A program made the position numbers and the translations under genes. Below are positions 1 to 7,221 of a DNA stretch of 9,586 nt, in pieces. How positions within the stretch are numbered: position 1 is the stretch's first letter; every line of letters starts with the position of its first letter. Source of the DNA: Corynebacterium frankenforstense (GTDB lineage Bacteria; Actinomycetota; Actinomycetes; Mycobacteriales; Mycobacteriaceae); contig NZ_JASODI010000034.1 in assembly GCF_030211955.1 (NCBI RefSeq), positions 1-9,586 on the forward strand. Reading direction: 5' to 3'. Under the pieces are notes generated by a model. It did no database searches. It saw only the letters and a program-made list of their open reading frames with translations, and was not told the DNA's origin.

Positions 1-101
1 CCCCGCGGCGGGCGCGCTTCATCTCTGTGTCATTCCCCGTCATCCCCCGGCGCGCACCGCCCACGGGGCGGAGCGCGGCGACGGCGAGGGGCGGGACGTC
101 G
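1..101. other. Left-edge intergenic stretch
   Basis: No gene can be supported in this stretch. It lies downstream of the DUF2334 gene and contains only the hairpin at 51-77. The open frame crossing it on the plus strand is the antisense shadow of the DUF2334 gene. Confidence 0.5.
51..77 (-). terminator. Hairpin downstream of the DUF2334 gene
   Basis: The sequence folds as CGCGC-A-CCGCCC, loop ACG, GGGCGG-A-GCGCG. This is an 11-bp stem with a single A-A mismatch, starting 25 nt past the stop codon. No T tract follows on the minus strand, so this would be the U-less hairpin type often proposed for actinobacteria. The terminator role is inferred. Confidence 0.45.
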
Positions 102-830
102 TCAATTGGAGGGCGTGGTCTCCGCGACGAGCTCGGCGTAGGAGGCCGGCCGGGCGCCACCCTCGGCGGCGGCGACGGCGGCGGCCACGAAGTCGCGGGC
201 GACCTTCTCCTCGGCGAGGTTGCGCGCCGAGGCCGAGAGCCGGATCGTGTTGCCCTTCTTCGCGCCGCGGCGGGCGGCCTTGATGATGTTGCGACGCCAC
301 CAGCCGGGCGAGCCGAAGCCCTCGCCGACGGACAGGTTGCGCGAGGAGACCAGGCGCCAGGCCCCGGCGTCCTTGTCGTCGTCCGGGTCCGGCTCGCGCA
401 GGTAGACGCCGCGGGTGGAGCCGATCAGCCGGAAGCCGAACTCGTCGGCGACCTCGAGGGTGCCGGGCGAGAGCCGCCAGCGCGGCGGGGCGAACAGGTC
501 GGTGACCACGCCGAGGCTGGCCATCTGGCGGGTCGCACCCTTCAGGCGCAGGCGGGCCTCGTGGGCGGGCAGGTCGTCGAACTCGGCGCGGCGGCCCTGG
601 ACGGCCTGGTCGAAGCCGTTGAGCAGGATCGCCCGCCCGGCGTCACGCTCCGCGCGCACCCAGTCGAGCGTCTCGGGATCCTTGGCCAGGTGCCAGTCGC
701 CGTCGATGTGCGGGGCGATCAGCAGGCTCGTGGTCAGGCCCTCGGAGTCGAGGTCGGCGAGCGTGCGGGCCGCAGCCGGCAGGGTGTCGCGGAAGATAGA
801 TGAGATGGACACCAACAGCCGACCGTTCAT
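102..830 (-). CDS. DUF2334 / polysaccharide-deacetylase-like protein
   Basis: A 242-residue protein that I recognise as the DUF2334 type, a NodB-like deacetylase relative common in corynebacteria and mycobacteria. Family-like segments in order are VSISSIFRDT (8-17), APHIDGDWHLAKD (39-51, with H41 and H47 as possible metal ligands), LLNGFDQAVQGRRAEF (69-84), FAPPRWRLSPGTL (113-125) and RNLSVGEGFG (164-173). The C-terminal part is basic (RRNIIKAARRGAKKG). There is no signal peptide or membrane segment, so it is probably cytosolic. The substrate is unknown, and the deacetylase label rests on fold similarity only. The ATG at 828-830 is chosen because a -10-like GATAAT lies 8 nt upstream and no Shine-Dalgarno is present. 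It follows ptrB by 60 bp in the same direction but seems to have its own promoter. Confidence 0.85.
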   Translation of the reverse strand: MNGRLLVSISSIFRDTLPAAARTLADLDSEGLTTSLLIAPHIDGDWHLAKDPETLDWVRAERDAGRAILLNGFDQAVQGRRAEFDDLPAHEARLRLKGATRQMASLGVVTDLFAPPRWRLSPGTLEVADEFGFRLIGSTRGVYLREPDPDDDKDAGAWRLVSSRNLSVGEGFGSPGWWRRNIIKAARRGAKKGNTIRLSASARNLAEEKVARDFVAAAVAAAEGGARPASYAELVAETTPSN

Positions 831-838
831 GAAAAGCG

Positions 839-867
839 ATTATCCCACCCGTGCGCGCTCCTGTCTC
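839..867 (-). promoter_or_regulatory. Putative promoter of the DUF2334 gene (leaderless)
   Basis: On the minus strand GAGACA (862-867, -35-like, 4/6) is separated by 17 nt from GATAAT (839-844, -10-like, 5/6). The hexamer ends 8 nt before the ATG, so the transcript would begin at or next to the start codon. The spacing is good, but the call is made by eye. Confidence 0.5.
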
Positions 868-890
868 GGCGAGGCGGGCGGGACGCGGCG

Positions 891-3134
891 TCAGGCGCGC
901 AGGCCCGTGGCCTCGTGCACGATCCAGGCGTACTCGAAGGCCGTCTGGCGCCAGCGGGCGTAGCGGCCCGAGACACCGCCGTGGCCGGCGGACATCTCCG
1001 TCTTGAGCAGGAAGTTGCCGCGGGCCGTCGCACGCAGCCGCGCGATCCACTTCGCCGGCTCGACGTAGAGCACGCGGGTGTCGTTGAGCGAGGTCACCGC
1101 CAGGATGTCCGGGTAGTCCTTCGGCTCGACGTTCTCGTAGGGCGCGTACGAGGCCATGTAGCGGTAGACCTCCGGGTCGTGCAGCGGGTCGCCCCACTCG
1201 TCCCACTCGGTGACCGTCAGCGGCAGCTCCGGCATGAGCATCGAGGTCAGCGGGTCGACGAAGGGCACCACCGCGAGGATGCCGCGGAAGCGGTCGCCGG
1301 CCATGTTGGCCACCGCGCCGGCGAGCATGCCGCCGGCCGAGCCGCCCTCCATGACCAGGCGGTCCGGGGCGGTCATGCCGCGGTCGATGAGGTCGTCGGC
1401 CACCGCGATGAAGTCGGTGAAGGTGTTCTTCTTCTCCAGCTGCTTGCCGTGGTCGTACCAGGCGCGGCCCATCTCGCCGCCGCCGCGCACGTGCGCGATG
1501 GCGAAGACCATGCCGCGGTCCAGAAGCGACAGCCGCGAGACCGAGAACGCCGGGTCCGTGGCCGACTCGTAGGAGCCGTAGCCGTAGAACAGCGTCGGGC
1601 GCGGCTCGGCCAGCGGGTCGACGTCGGTGCGGTGCACCACGGAGACCGGGATCTCCGCGCCGTCCGAGGCCGTGGTCCACAGCCGGTAGGCGGTGTAGCG
1701 CGACGGGTCGTAGCCGCCGAGGACCTCCTGCTGCTTGAGCAGGGTCCGCTCGCCGTCGGCCACCCGGTACTGCAGCAGCTGCGCCGGGGTGGTGAACGAG
1801 CCGTAGGACAGGCGCACCACCGGCGCGTCCCACTCGGGGTTGCCCACCACGCCGACGGTGTAGAGCTCCTCGTCGAAGGTGATCTCCTCGAAGGTGCCGA
1901 AGCCTCGCTCGTCGACCTCGCCGGTCAGGCGCATCACCGCCGCGCGCCCGATGCCCTCGGCGCGGTAGCCCAGGAAGATCTGGTCGCGGTAGCAGTCCAC
2001 GCCCTCGACACGGGCGGACTCGCTGTGGGCGACCAGCTCGTGCATGTCCTCGAAGGCCGGCAGCTCCTCGCCGAGCGTGCCCACCGGGCACTCGGCGACC
2101 GCGGAGTTCGGGCCGGTGGCGTTGTGGGTGACCACCCAGCGGTCCACGCCGCCGACGACGGCGTGGTCGACGTCGTACTCGACGCCGTCGCGGCGCGGCC
2201 AGAGCACCGTGAAGTCGGACTCCGGCTCGTCGACCGGGGCGACCCACGCCTCGGTGGTCAGCTTCGAGCTGGTGACGATGAACATGTACTTGCGCGAGCG
2301 CGTCGAGCCGACCCCGACGTTGAAGCGGGCGTTGTCCTCGCGGAAGACGCAGACGTCCTCGGACTGCGGGGTGCCCAGGCGGTGGCGCCACACGGCGTCG
2401 GGCCGCCAGGCGTCGTCGACGGTGGTGTAGAACAGGAAGCCCTCGCCGGCCCAGGCCGCGCCGTAGAAGATGTTCTCCAGGCGGTCCTCGAGCAGCTCCC
2501 CGGTCTCGAGGTCCTTGACACGCAGCTCGAAGCGCTCGTCGCCGGCGGTGTCCACCGAGTAGGCCAGCAGCCGCCCGGAGTCGGTGACCGAGGAGGCGCC
2601 GAGGGCGAAGAACTCGTGGCCCTCCGCCAGCTCGTTGAGGTCGAGGATGATCTGCTCGCCCTCGGGGCGGCCCTCCTCCGGGATGACCGGCGGGGTCCAG
2701 GGGTCGGCCTCCTTGTCGACGGGGATGCGGCAGGAGAAGCCGTAGTCGCGGCCCTCCTCGGTGCGCCCGTAGTACCACCAGTCGCCGGAGCGCTGCGGCA
2801 CGGACATGTCGGTCTGCTTGATGCGCGAGGAGATCTCGGCGTAGATGTTGCCGCGCAGCGTCTCCAAGCCGGCGGTGGCGGCCTCGGTGTGGGCGTTCTC
2901 CGCCTCGAGGTAGGCGATCGTCTCCGGGTCGCCCTTGTCGCGCAGCCACTCGTAGTCGTCCATGAAGCTGATGCCGTGGTGCAGGCGCTCGACGGTGCGC
3001 ACCGGGGCCACCGGCGCGGCGGGCACCTCGGCACCGCCGGCGGCGTCGCGCCCACCGGCGACGTCGGGAAGCTCGGGCAGCTCCTGGGTCGCGGGCACCG
3101 GTTCGACGGGATGATCGGGTCGGGAGGAAGTCAT
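891..3134 (-). CDS. ptrB: Oligopeptidase B (S9A serine peptidase)
   Basis: A 747-residue member of the prolyl oligopeptidase family, subfamily S9A. These cytosolic serine peptidases cleave short peptides, and oligopeptidase B cuts after Arg or Lys. Residues 1-45 are a Pro/Ala/Glu-rich tail without predicted structure. Family-like sequence starts at VERLHHGISFMDDYEWLRD (48-66). A seven-bladed propeller is expected at about 110-485, followed by the alpha/beta-hydrolase domain. Catalytic residues are visible: Ser599 in GGSAGG, Asp685 in LNDTRV and His718 in GHGG. FYGYGSYE (516-523) and HVRGGGEMGRAWY (548-560) are typical of the family. Length is slightly above the usual 680-720 because of the N-terminal tail. 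It starts 47 bp after pabC but has a -10-like TAGCAT 8 nt before its ATG and no Shine-Dalgarno. In the C. glutamicum genome, as I recall it, ptrB lies next to purC, which supports the symbol. Confidence 0.95.
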   Translation of the reverse strand: MTSSRPDHPVEPVPATQELPELPDVAGGRDAAGGAEVPAAPVAPVRTVERLHHGISFMDDYEWLRDKGDPETIAYLEAENAHTEAATAGLETLRGNIYAEISSRIKQTDMSVPQRSGDWWYYGRTEEGRDYGFSCRIPVDKEADPWTPPVIPEEGRPEGEQIILDLNELAEGHEFFALGASSVTDSGRLLAYSVDTAGDERFELRVKDLETGELLEDRLENIFYGAAWAGEGFLFYTTVDDAWRPDAVWRHRLGTPQSEDVCVFREDNARFNVGVGSTRSRKYMFIVTSSKLTTEAWVAPVDEPESDFTVLWPRRDGVEYDVDHAVVGGVDRWVVTHNATGPNSAVAECPVGTLGEELPAFEDMHELVAHSESARVEGVDCYRDQIFLGYRAEGIGRAAVMRLTGEVDERGFGTFEEITFDEELYTVGVVGNPEWDAPVVRLSYGSFTTPAQLLQYRVADGERTLLKQQEVLGGYDPSRYTAYRLWTTASDGAEIPVSVVHRTDVDPLAEPRPTLFYGYGSYESATDPAFSVSRLSLLDRGMVFAIAHVRGGGEMGRAWYDHGKQLEKKNTFTDFIAVADDLIDRGMTAPDRLVMEGGSAGGMLAGAVANMAGDRFRGILAVVPFVDPLTSMLMPELPLTVTEWDEWGDPLHDPEVYRYMASYAPYENVEPKDYPDILAVTSLNDTRVLYVEPAKWIARLRATARGNFLLKTEMSAGHGGVSGRYARWRQTAFEYAWIVHEATGLRA

Positions 3135-3142
3135 GGGACCCG

Positions 3143-3156
3143 ATGCTAGTGATCAC
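3143..3156 (-). promoter_or_regulatory. Putative ptrB -10 element with adjoining palindrome
   Basis: TAGCAT (3143-3148) ends 8 nt before the ptrB ATG and fits TANNNT. It directly abuts the perfect 8-bp palindrome GTGATCAC (3149-3156). No convincing -35 box is visible. The position suggests a leaderless start with a possible operator in the spacer. Confidence 0.4.
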
Positions 3157-3163
3157 GCCGCTT

Positions 3164-3176
3164 CCCGCGACGCGGG
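3164..3176 (-). terminator. Small hairpin after pabC
   Basis: CCCGC-GAC-GCGGG forms a 5-bp stem 5 nt after the pabC stop codon. It is weak for a terminator and lacks a T tract. In DNA this G+C-rich it may be fortuitous. Confidence 0.25.
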
Positions 3177-3181
3177 GCGTT

Positions 3182-3883
3182 CTAGACGGCGCGGCGGCGC
3201 CGGTCCAGCGCGCTGCGCGCCGCGGCGACCTCGCCCGGGTCGCGCCGCGGGCACGCCACCTTCTCCCCGTCCGCGCCGATCCACGCAGTGACCTCGGTGA
3301 TCTCCTGCAGCGAGCTGAGCGCCCAGCAGGCCATGGTGGGCGCGTCCGCCAACGCCACGTCGCGCTCGCCGACGATGACCCCCACGGCGTCGGCAAGCTC
3401 TCTGACGGTGACGGAGTCGAGGCGCGGGCCCGTGGGCAGCACGGGCTCGTCGCCGGCAAAGAAGATGAGCGCGGCGTTGGCGGCCTCGCGCACGCGGCCG
3501 TCGGCGTGCAGCACGGCGTCGTCGGCGCCGCGAGCGACGGCCTCGGCGCGCAGGCGCTGCAGCACATCCATGTCCGGCCCCTTGACCTGCGGACACGTGC
3601 GCGGGTCGGGCTCGGGCGGGGCCCACAGCGCCGTCTCGGTGCGCGTGCGCGGGGCCGGCCGCAGCCGCAGCGTGAAGCCGTCGGCGGCCTCGATGCGCGG
3701 GAACCACGCGCCCTCGGCGGCGCAAGCGGCGCGCACGGCGGCGTCGAACTCCGCCGGCACGTGCGTGCCCAGGAGATTTCCGACGCCCCGGTGGAACCGT
3801 TCGAGGTGCCGTTCCAGCCCGGTGGCGTACCCGTCCACGACGAGCCAGGAGTCCATGACGGTGGGCGTGTTCGTTGCGGTCAT
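3182..3883 (-). CDS. pabC: Aminodeoxychorismate lyase (class IV aminotransferase fold)
   Basis: A 233-residue fold-type IV PLP enzyme. It would convert 4-amino-4-deoxychorismate, the product of the upstream pabAB, to p-aminobenzoate and pyruvate in the folate pathway. The N-terminus DSWLVVDGYATGLERHLERF (11-30) matches the family's start, where the substrate loop leads into RHLxR. VKGPDM (100-105) carries the likely PLP lysine, Lys101. GADDAVLHADGRVREAANAALIFF (119-142) is the usual glycine-and-glutamate segment after the lysine, with Glu133. LPTG (149-152) precedes the phosphate-binding region. The protein is shorter than E. coli PabC (about 269 residues), mostly between the N-terminal strand and the lysine. 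Its ATG overlaps the pabAB stop as ATGA, implying translational coupling, and this context is the main reason to choose PabC over a branched-chain or D-amino-acid aminotransferase. Confidence 0.88.
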   Translation of the reverse strand: MTATNTPTVMDSWLVVDGYATGLERHLERFHRGVGNLLGTHVPAEFDAAVRAACAAEGAWFPRIEAADGFTLRLRPAPRTRTETALWAPPEPDPRTCPQVKGPDMDVLQRLRAEAVARGADDAVLHADGRVREAANAALIFFAGDEPVLPTGPRLDSVTVRELADAVGVIVGERDVALADAPTMACWALSSLQEITEVTAWIGADGEKVACPRRDPGEVAAARSALDRRRRAV

Positions 3884-6024
3884 TGCGGGAAGATCACCTC
3901 TGCGATCGGGGCGAGGGCGGCGGACTTGGCTTTCAGTTCCTCGTACTCGGCGTCCGGGTCCGACAGGGCGAGGACCGCACCGCCGACACCGTAGTGCAGG
4001 TCGGTGCCGTGCGCGACGAGCGTGCGGATCGGCATGGCGAAGCGGGCGGTGCCGTCGACACCGATGTGCCCGACGGCCCCGGAGTAGACGCCGCGGGCGG
4101 AGTCCTCGAGGCGGTCGAGGATCTCGAGGGTGCGGGCCTTCGGCGCGCCGGTCATGGAGCCGCCCGGGAAGGCCGCGCGCAGCACCTCGATCGCGGTCAC
4201 GTCGGCGCGCGGGGTCGACTCGACGGTGGTGACCAGCTGGTGGACGGTCGCGTAGGTCTCGACGTCGAAGGCGACCGGCACGCGCACGCTGCCCGGCTCG
4301 GCGGTGCGTGCCAGGTCGTTGCGCACGAGGTCGGCGATCATGAGGTTCTCCGCGCGGTCCTTCGGGGATTCGGCCAGGTCGGCGCGCAGGGCGGCGTCCT
4401 CGGCCGCGGTGCGCCCGCGCGGGCGGGTGCCCTTGATCGGCTTGGAGCGGGTGACGCGGCGGGTGGGGTGGGCCGGGTCGGTTCGGTGGGTCGGGTCGGT
4501 TCGGTGGGTCGGGTCGGGGTCGACGGTGAGGAAGACCTCCGGGGAGGTCGAGAGCACCTGGAGCGCGGCATTCCTGTGATTCGGCGCCGGCGCGGGGTGG
4601 CCGTCCGCGGCCTGCGGGTGCAGGTCCGCGGCGGCGAAGCGCAGGTAGGAGCCGAAGGGGCTCGGGTTGTGTGCGCGCAGCGCGAGGTAGTGGTCGAGGC
4701 CGACCTCGCCGGTGCCGATCAGGGCGGTGGTCAGGCAGGCCTCGTAGGTCTCGCCCTGCTCGATCGCGCGCTGGATGGTGGCGATGCGGCGCAGGTACTC
4801 GCCTCGCCCGGCACTCTCGACGAGGCGCAGGCGCGGCGGGGCGGCCGGGGTGGCGGCGGTTGGGGCGGCGGCCGAGGCGGCGGCCGGTTCCGCGGTCAGG
4901 GTGGCGCGCAGCCGGGCCTCGGTCTCGTCGAACCAGGTCTCGTGGCCGCTCCCCGCGTCCCCGTCCCCGGCGTCGGCCGCGTAGGCGAAGAGCCAGGCGG
5001 CCCCGTCGGTGACGACCACGCCGCGGTCGGCGAAGATCAGCGCGGCGTCCGGGTACGGCGCCCGGTGCACCGCGGCTCCGGCATCACCGCCGGGCATGCA
5101 CTGGCCCTTGAGCTCGTAGCCCAGGTAGCCGATCCACCCCGGGCCCACCGGGCACTCCCCCGCCGACTGACCGCGCGGGGTCGCCGCGGCGAGGAACTCG
5201 AAGACGTCGCCGGGCCAGCTCACCCCGTCCACGGTGACGGTCCCGGCCGCGACGTCGGCGGTGACGGTGCGGGCACGGGGACCGGAGGTGTCAGCGAGCA
5301 CGCTGGGGCCGCCGCATGCGTCATCAAGCCAGACGGCGGTGGGTGAGGCGGCGAACAACGCCTCGAACGCGGCCGCGGGGTCCGGGCGGAAGGGCAGGCG
5401 GCGGGTGCGCACGCGCGGGCGGTGCGCGGCGTTCCACGCGGCGGCCAGGCGCAGAAAGTTGCCGAGCAGCCGCAGGCCGCCGGCGGCGTCGAGGGACTCG
5501 GGGTGGAACTGCACTCCCCACCAGGGCCGACCGGGGAAATCGCAGGCCATCGCGGTGCCGTCCTCGGCGCGCGCGGTGACCACGAGGGAGTCGGGGACCG
5601 GCTCGAGCACGGCCAGCGAGTGGTAGCGCACGCAGCGCAGCGGGCTGGGCAGGCCGGTGAAGAGCCCGGTCGCGCCGTGGGTGACCTCGGCGGTGCGGCC
5701 GTGGACCGGGGCGAGCTCGTCGACGCGCGCGCCCAGGGTGTGGGCCATGAGCTGGTGGCCGAGGCAGACGCCGAGGACGGGGATGTCCGCCGCGAGAACC
5801 GTCGGGCAGGTGCCGACGTCGGCGGCGCGCTGCGGGCGGCCCGGGCCGGGCGAGAGCACCGCGGCGTCGAATGTCTCGACCTCCGCGCGGGTCAGGGCGG
5901 CCTGGTGGTCGCGCACCGTGACGGTCGCGCCGCAGCGGCGCAGCTGTTCGGCGAGGATGTGGGTGAACGAGTCGCGGTTGTCCACGAGCAACAGCCGCAT
6001 GGCGGCGCCGGCCGGGCTGGTCAT
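3880..6024 (-). CDS. pabAB: Fused aminodeoxychorismate synthase, PabA-PabB
   Basis: A 714-residue two-domain enzyme that turns chorismate and glutamine into 4-amino-4-deoxychorismate. Residues 9-195 are a class I glutamine amidotransferase: LLLVDNRDSF, SPGPGRP (58-64), nucleophile Cys87 in GVCLGHQ, and His174 and Glu176 in FHPES. Residues about 220-714 are the chorismate-binding half: PIKGTRPRG (529-537), NLMIADLVRNDL (560-571), FPGGSMTGAPK (619-629) and GGAVLALSDPDAEYEELKAK (681-700). Lys531 in PIKGT is the lysine characteristic of PabB; anthranilate synthases usually have Ala there, so this favours pabAB over trpEG. Two low-complexity insertions are present: an Ala/Pro linker at 379-397 and a His/Pro/Asp segment at about 467-522 containing a tandem repeat. 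The ATG at 6022-6024 has a -10-like TATGCT 6 nt upstream. Met9 (5998-6000) is an alternative start nearer the usual family N-terminus. It overlaps pabC by 4 nt. Confidence 0.95.
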   Translation of the reverse strand: MTSPAGAAMRLLLVDNRDSFTHILAEQLRRCGATVTVRDHQAALTRAEVETFDAAVLSPGPGRPQRAADVGTCPTVLAADIPVLGVCLGHQLMAHTLGARVDELAPVHGRTAEVTHGATGLFTGLPSPLRCVRYHSLAVLEPVPDSLVVTARAEDGTAMACDFPGRPWWGVQFHPESLDAAGGLRLLGNFLRLAAAWNAAHRPRVRTRRLPFRPDPAAAFEALFAASPTAVWLDDACGGPSVLADTSGPRARTVTADVAAGTVTVDGVSWPGDVFEFLAAATPRGQSAGECPVGPGWIGYLGYELKGQCMPGGDAGAAVHRAPYPDAALIFADRGVVVTDGAAWLFAYAADAGDGDAGSGHETWFDETEARLRATLTAEPAAASAAAPTAATPAAPPRLRLVESAGRGEYLRRIATIQRAIEQGETYEACLTTALIGTGEVGLDHYLALRAHNPSPFGSYLRFAAADLHPQAADGHPAPAPNHRNAALQVLSTSPEVFLTVDPDPTHRTDPTHRTDPAHPTRRVTRSKPIKGTRPRGRTAAEDAALRADLAESPKDRAENLMIADLVRNDLARTAEPGSVRVPVAFDVETYATVHQLVTTVESTPRADVTAIEVLRAAFPGGSMTGAPKARTLEILDRLEDSARGVYSGAVGHIGVDGTARFAMPIRTLVAHGTDLHYGVGGAVLALSDPDAEYEELKAKSAALAPIAEVIFPQ
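4476..4517. repeat. 18-bp tandem repeat inside pabAB
   Basis: The unit GGTCGGTTCGGTGGGTCG occurs twice back to back (4476-4493 and 4494-4511), plus the first 6 nt of a third copy. On the coding strand it gives repeated Pro-Thr-His-Arg-Thr-Asp hexapeptides followed by a diverged Asp-Pro-Ala-His-Pro-Thr. The repeat length is a multiple of three, so copy-number changes keep the frame. Confidence 0.9.
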
Positions 6025-6030
6025 GCGGAA

Positions 6031-6036
6031 AGCATA
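6031..6036 (-). promoter_or_regulatory. Putative pabAB -10 element (leaderless)
   Basis: TATGCT on the minus strand fits TANNNT and ends 6 nt before the pabAB ATG. It is a rare A/T-containing hexamer in G-rich surroundings. No Shine-Dalgarno or clear -35 box is seen. It would set the start at 6024 rather than at Met9. Confidence 0.45.
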
Positions 6037-6166
6037 GAGCGGGCGGGGCGGGTCGCCGCGTGGTGGGTCGGGTGTGGTCGGCGATCGGGTGGGGTTGGTG
6101 GGGCGCGTGGGGTCGGCGGGCGGTGTCGGCGGCGCAGCCGGGCGGGGTTGACGGCGCAGCGGGGCA

Positions 6167-6177
6167 CGGTTTTACCG
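6167..6177. repeat. Palindrome CGGTTTTACCG, copy 1
   Basis: CGGT-TTT-ACCG is a near-palindrome, and its exact reverse complement recurs at 6258-6268. It overlaps the left arm of the 19-bp palindrome at 6173-6191. It may be an operator or a pairing arm. Confidence 0.6.
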
Positions 6178-6191
6178 ACCCCCGGTCGGTA
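6173..6191. promoter_or_regulatory. 19-bp palindrome, possible operator
   Basis: TACCGACC-CCC-GGTCGGTA has perfect 8-bp arms around three C residues. Its form (TAnnnA...TnnnTA, ACCGACC/GGTCGGT half-sites) resembles operators bound by many TetR-family repressors. It could equally act as an RNA hairpin. It lies about 150 bp upstream of pabAB. Confidence 0.4.
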
Positions 6192-6244
6192 CCCGAAAAG
6201 CGCCCATCCCTGACCTGCGACGATGCAGGCCTCCTTTCAGGATT

Positions 6245-6280
6245 ACCGCCCCGCACCCGGTAAAACCGGCGGCGGGCGGT
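6245..6280 (-). terminator. purC terminator hairpin
   Basis: On the minus strand an ACCGCCCGC arm pairs with GCGGGGCGGT (one bulged G), enclosing a CCGG-TTTTA-CCGG inner hairpin. It starts 37 nt past the purC stop and is the strongest fold there. No U tract follows. It contains the second CGGTTTTACCG element. Confidence 0.5.
6258..6268. repeat. Palindrome CGGTAAAACCG, copy 2
   Basis: This is the exact reverse complement of 6167-6177, with centres 91 bp apart. It forms the tip of the purC terminator hairpin, so its conservation may be partly explained by that role. Confidence 0.6.
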
Positions 6281-6317
6281 GGGGTGCCCCCGATCCCCCG
6301 ACCCCCGAGCGGACCCC

Positions 6318-7214
<897 letters not shown>

Positions 7215-7221
7215 GGACCGA

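Larger units (their letters stand above)
6025..6317. other. purC-pabAB intergenic region, no gene
   Basis: These 293 bp hold no convincing gene. From left to right they contain the pabAB -10-like element and a G-rich plus-strand stretch (6040-6150). Next come a TTGACG (6148-6153), an inverted-repeat cluster (6161-6290) that includes the purC hairpin, and three CCCCCGA units (6287-6308). A 12-codon frame from the ATG at 6205-6207 to a stop at 6172 (minus strand) is too short to call. Confidence 0.7.

Noticed and set aside
853..900. Inverted repeat GCGCGC-N2-CTG / CAGGCGCGC across the ptrB stop codon
   Set aside because: The stem has a bulge and a 28-nt loop and overlaps the DUF2334 promoter. 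In this G+C-rich setting it is not distinguishable from chance.
915..3149. A 744-codon open frame on the plus strand opposite ptrB
   Set aside because: It mirrors the ptrB frame and has the Val/Gly/Ala/Arg-rich composition expected from antisense of high-G+C third positions. ptrB has all catalytic motifs, and this frame has none.
643..3567. A 974-codon minus-strand frame through pabC, ptrB and the DUF2334 gene
   Set aside because: It is an out-of-frame Arg/Pro/Ala-rich translation of real genes, open only because stop codons are rare at this G+C.
3874..5346. A 490-codon plus-strand frame opposite pabAB
   Set aside because: It is a Gly/Val/Arg/Asp-rich antisense shadow of a gene with clear amidotransferase and chorismate-binding motifs.
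6172..6207. An 11-residue frame (MGAFRVPTGGR) downstream of the orphan Shine-Dalgarno
   Set aside because: The spacing of 22 nt is too long for initiation and the frame runs through a palindrome. It is kept as a question in the findings, not called as a gene.
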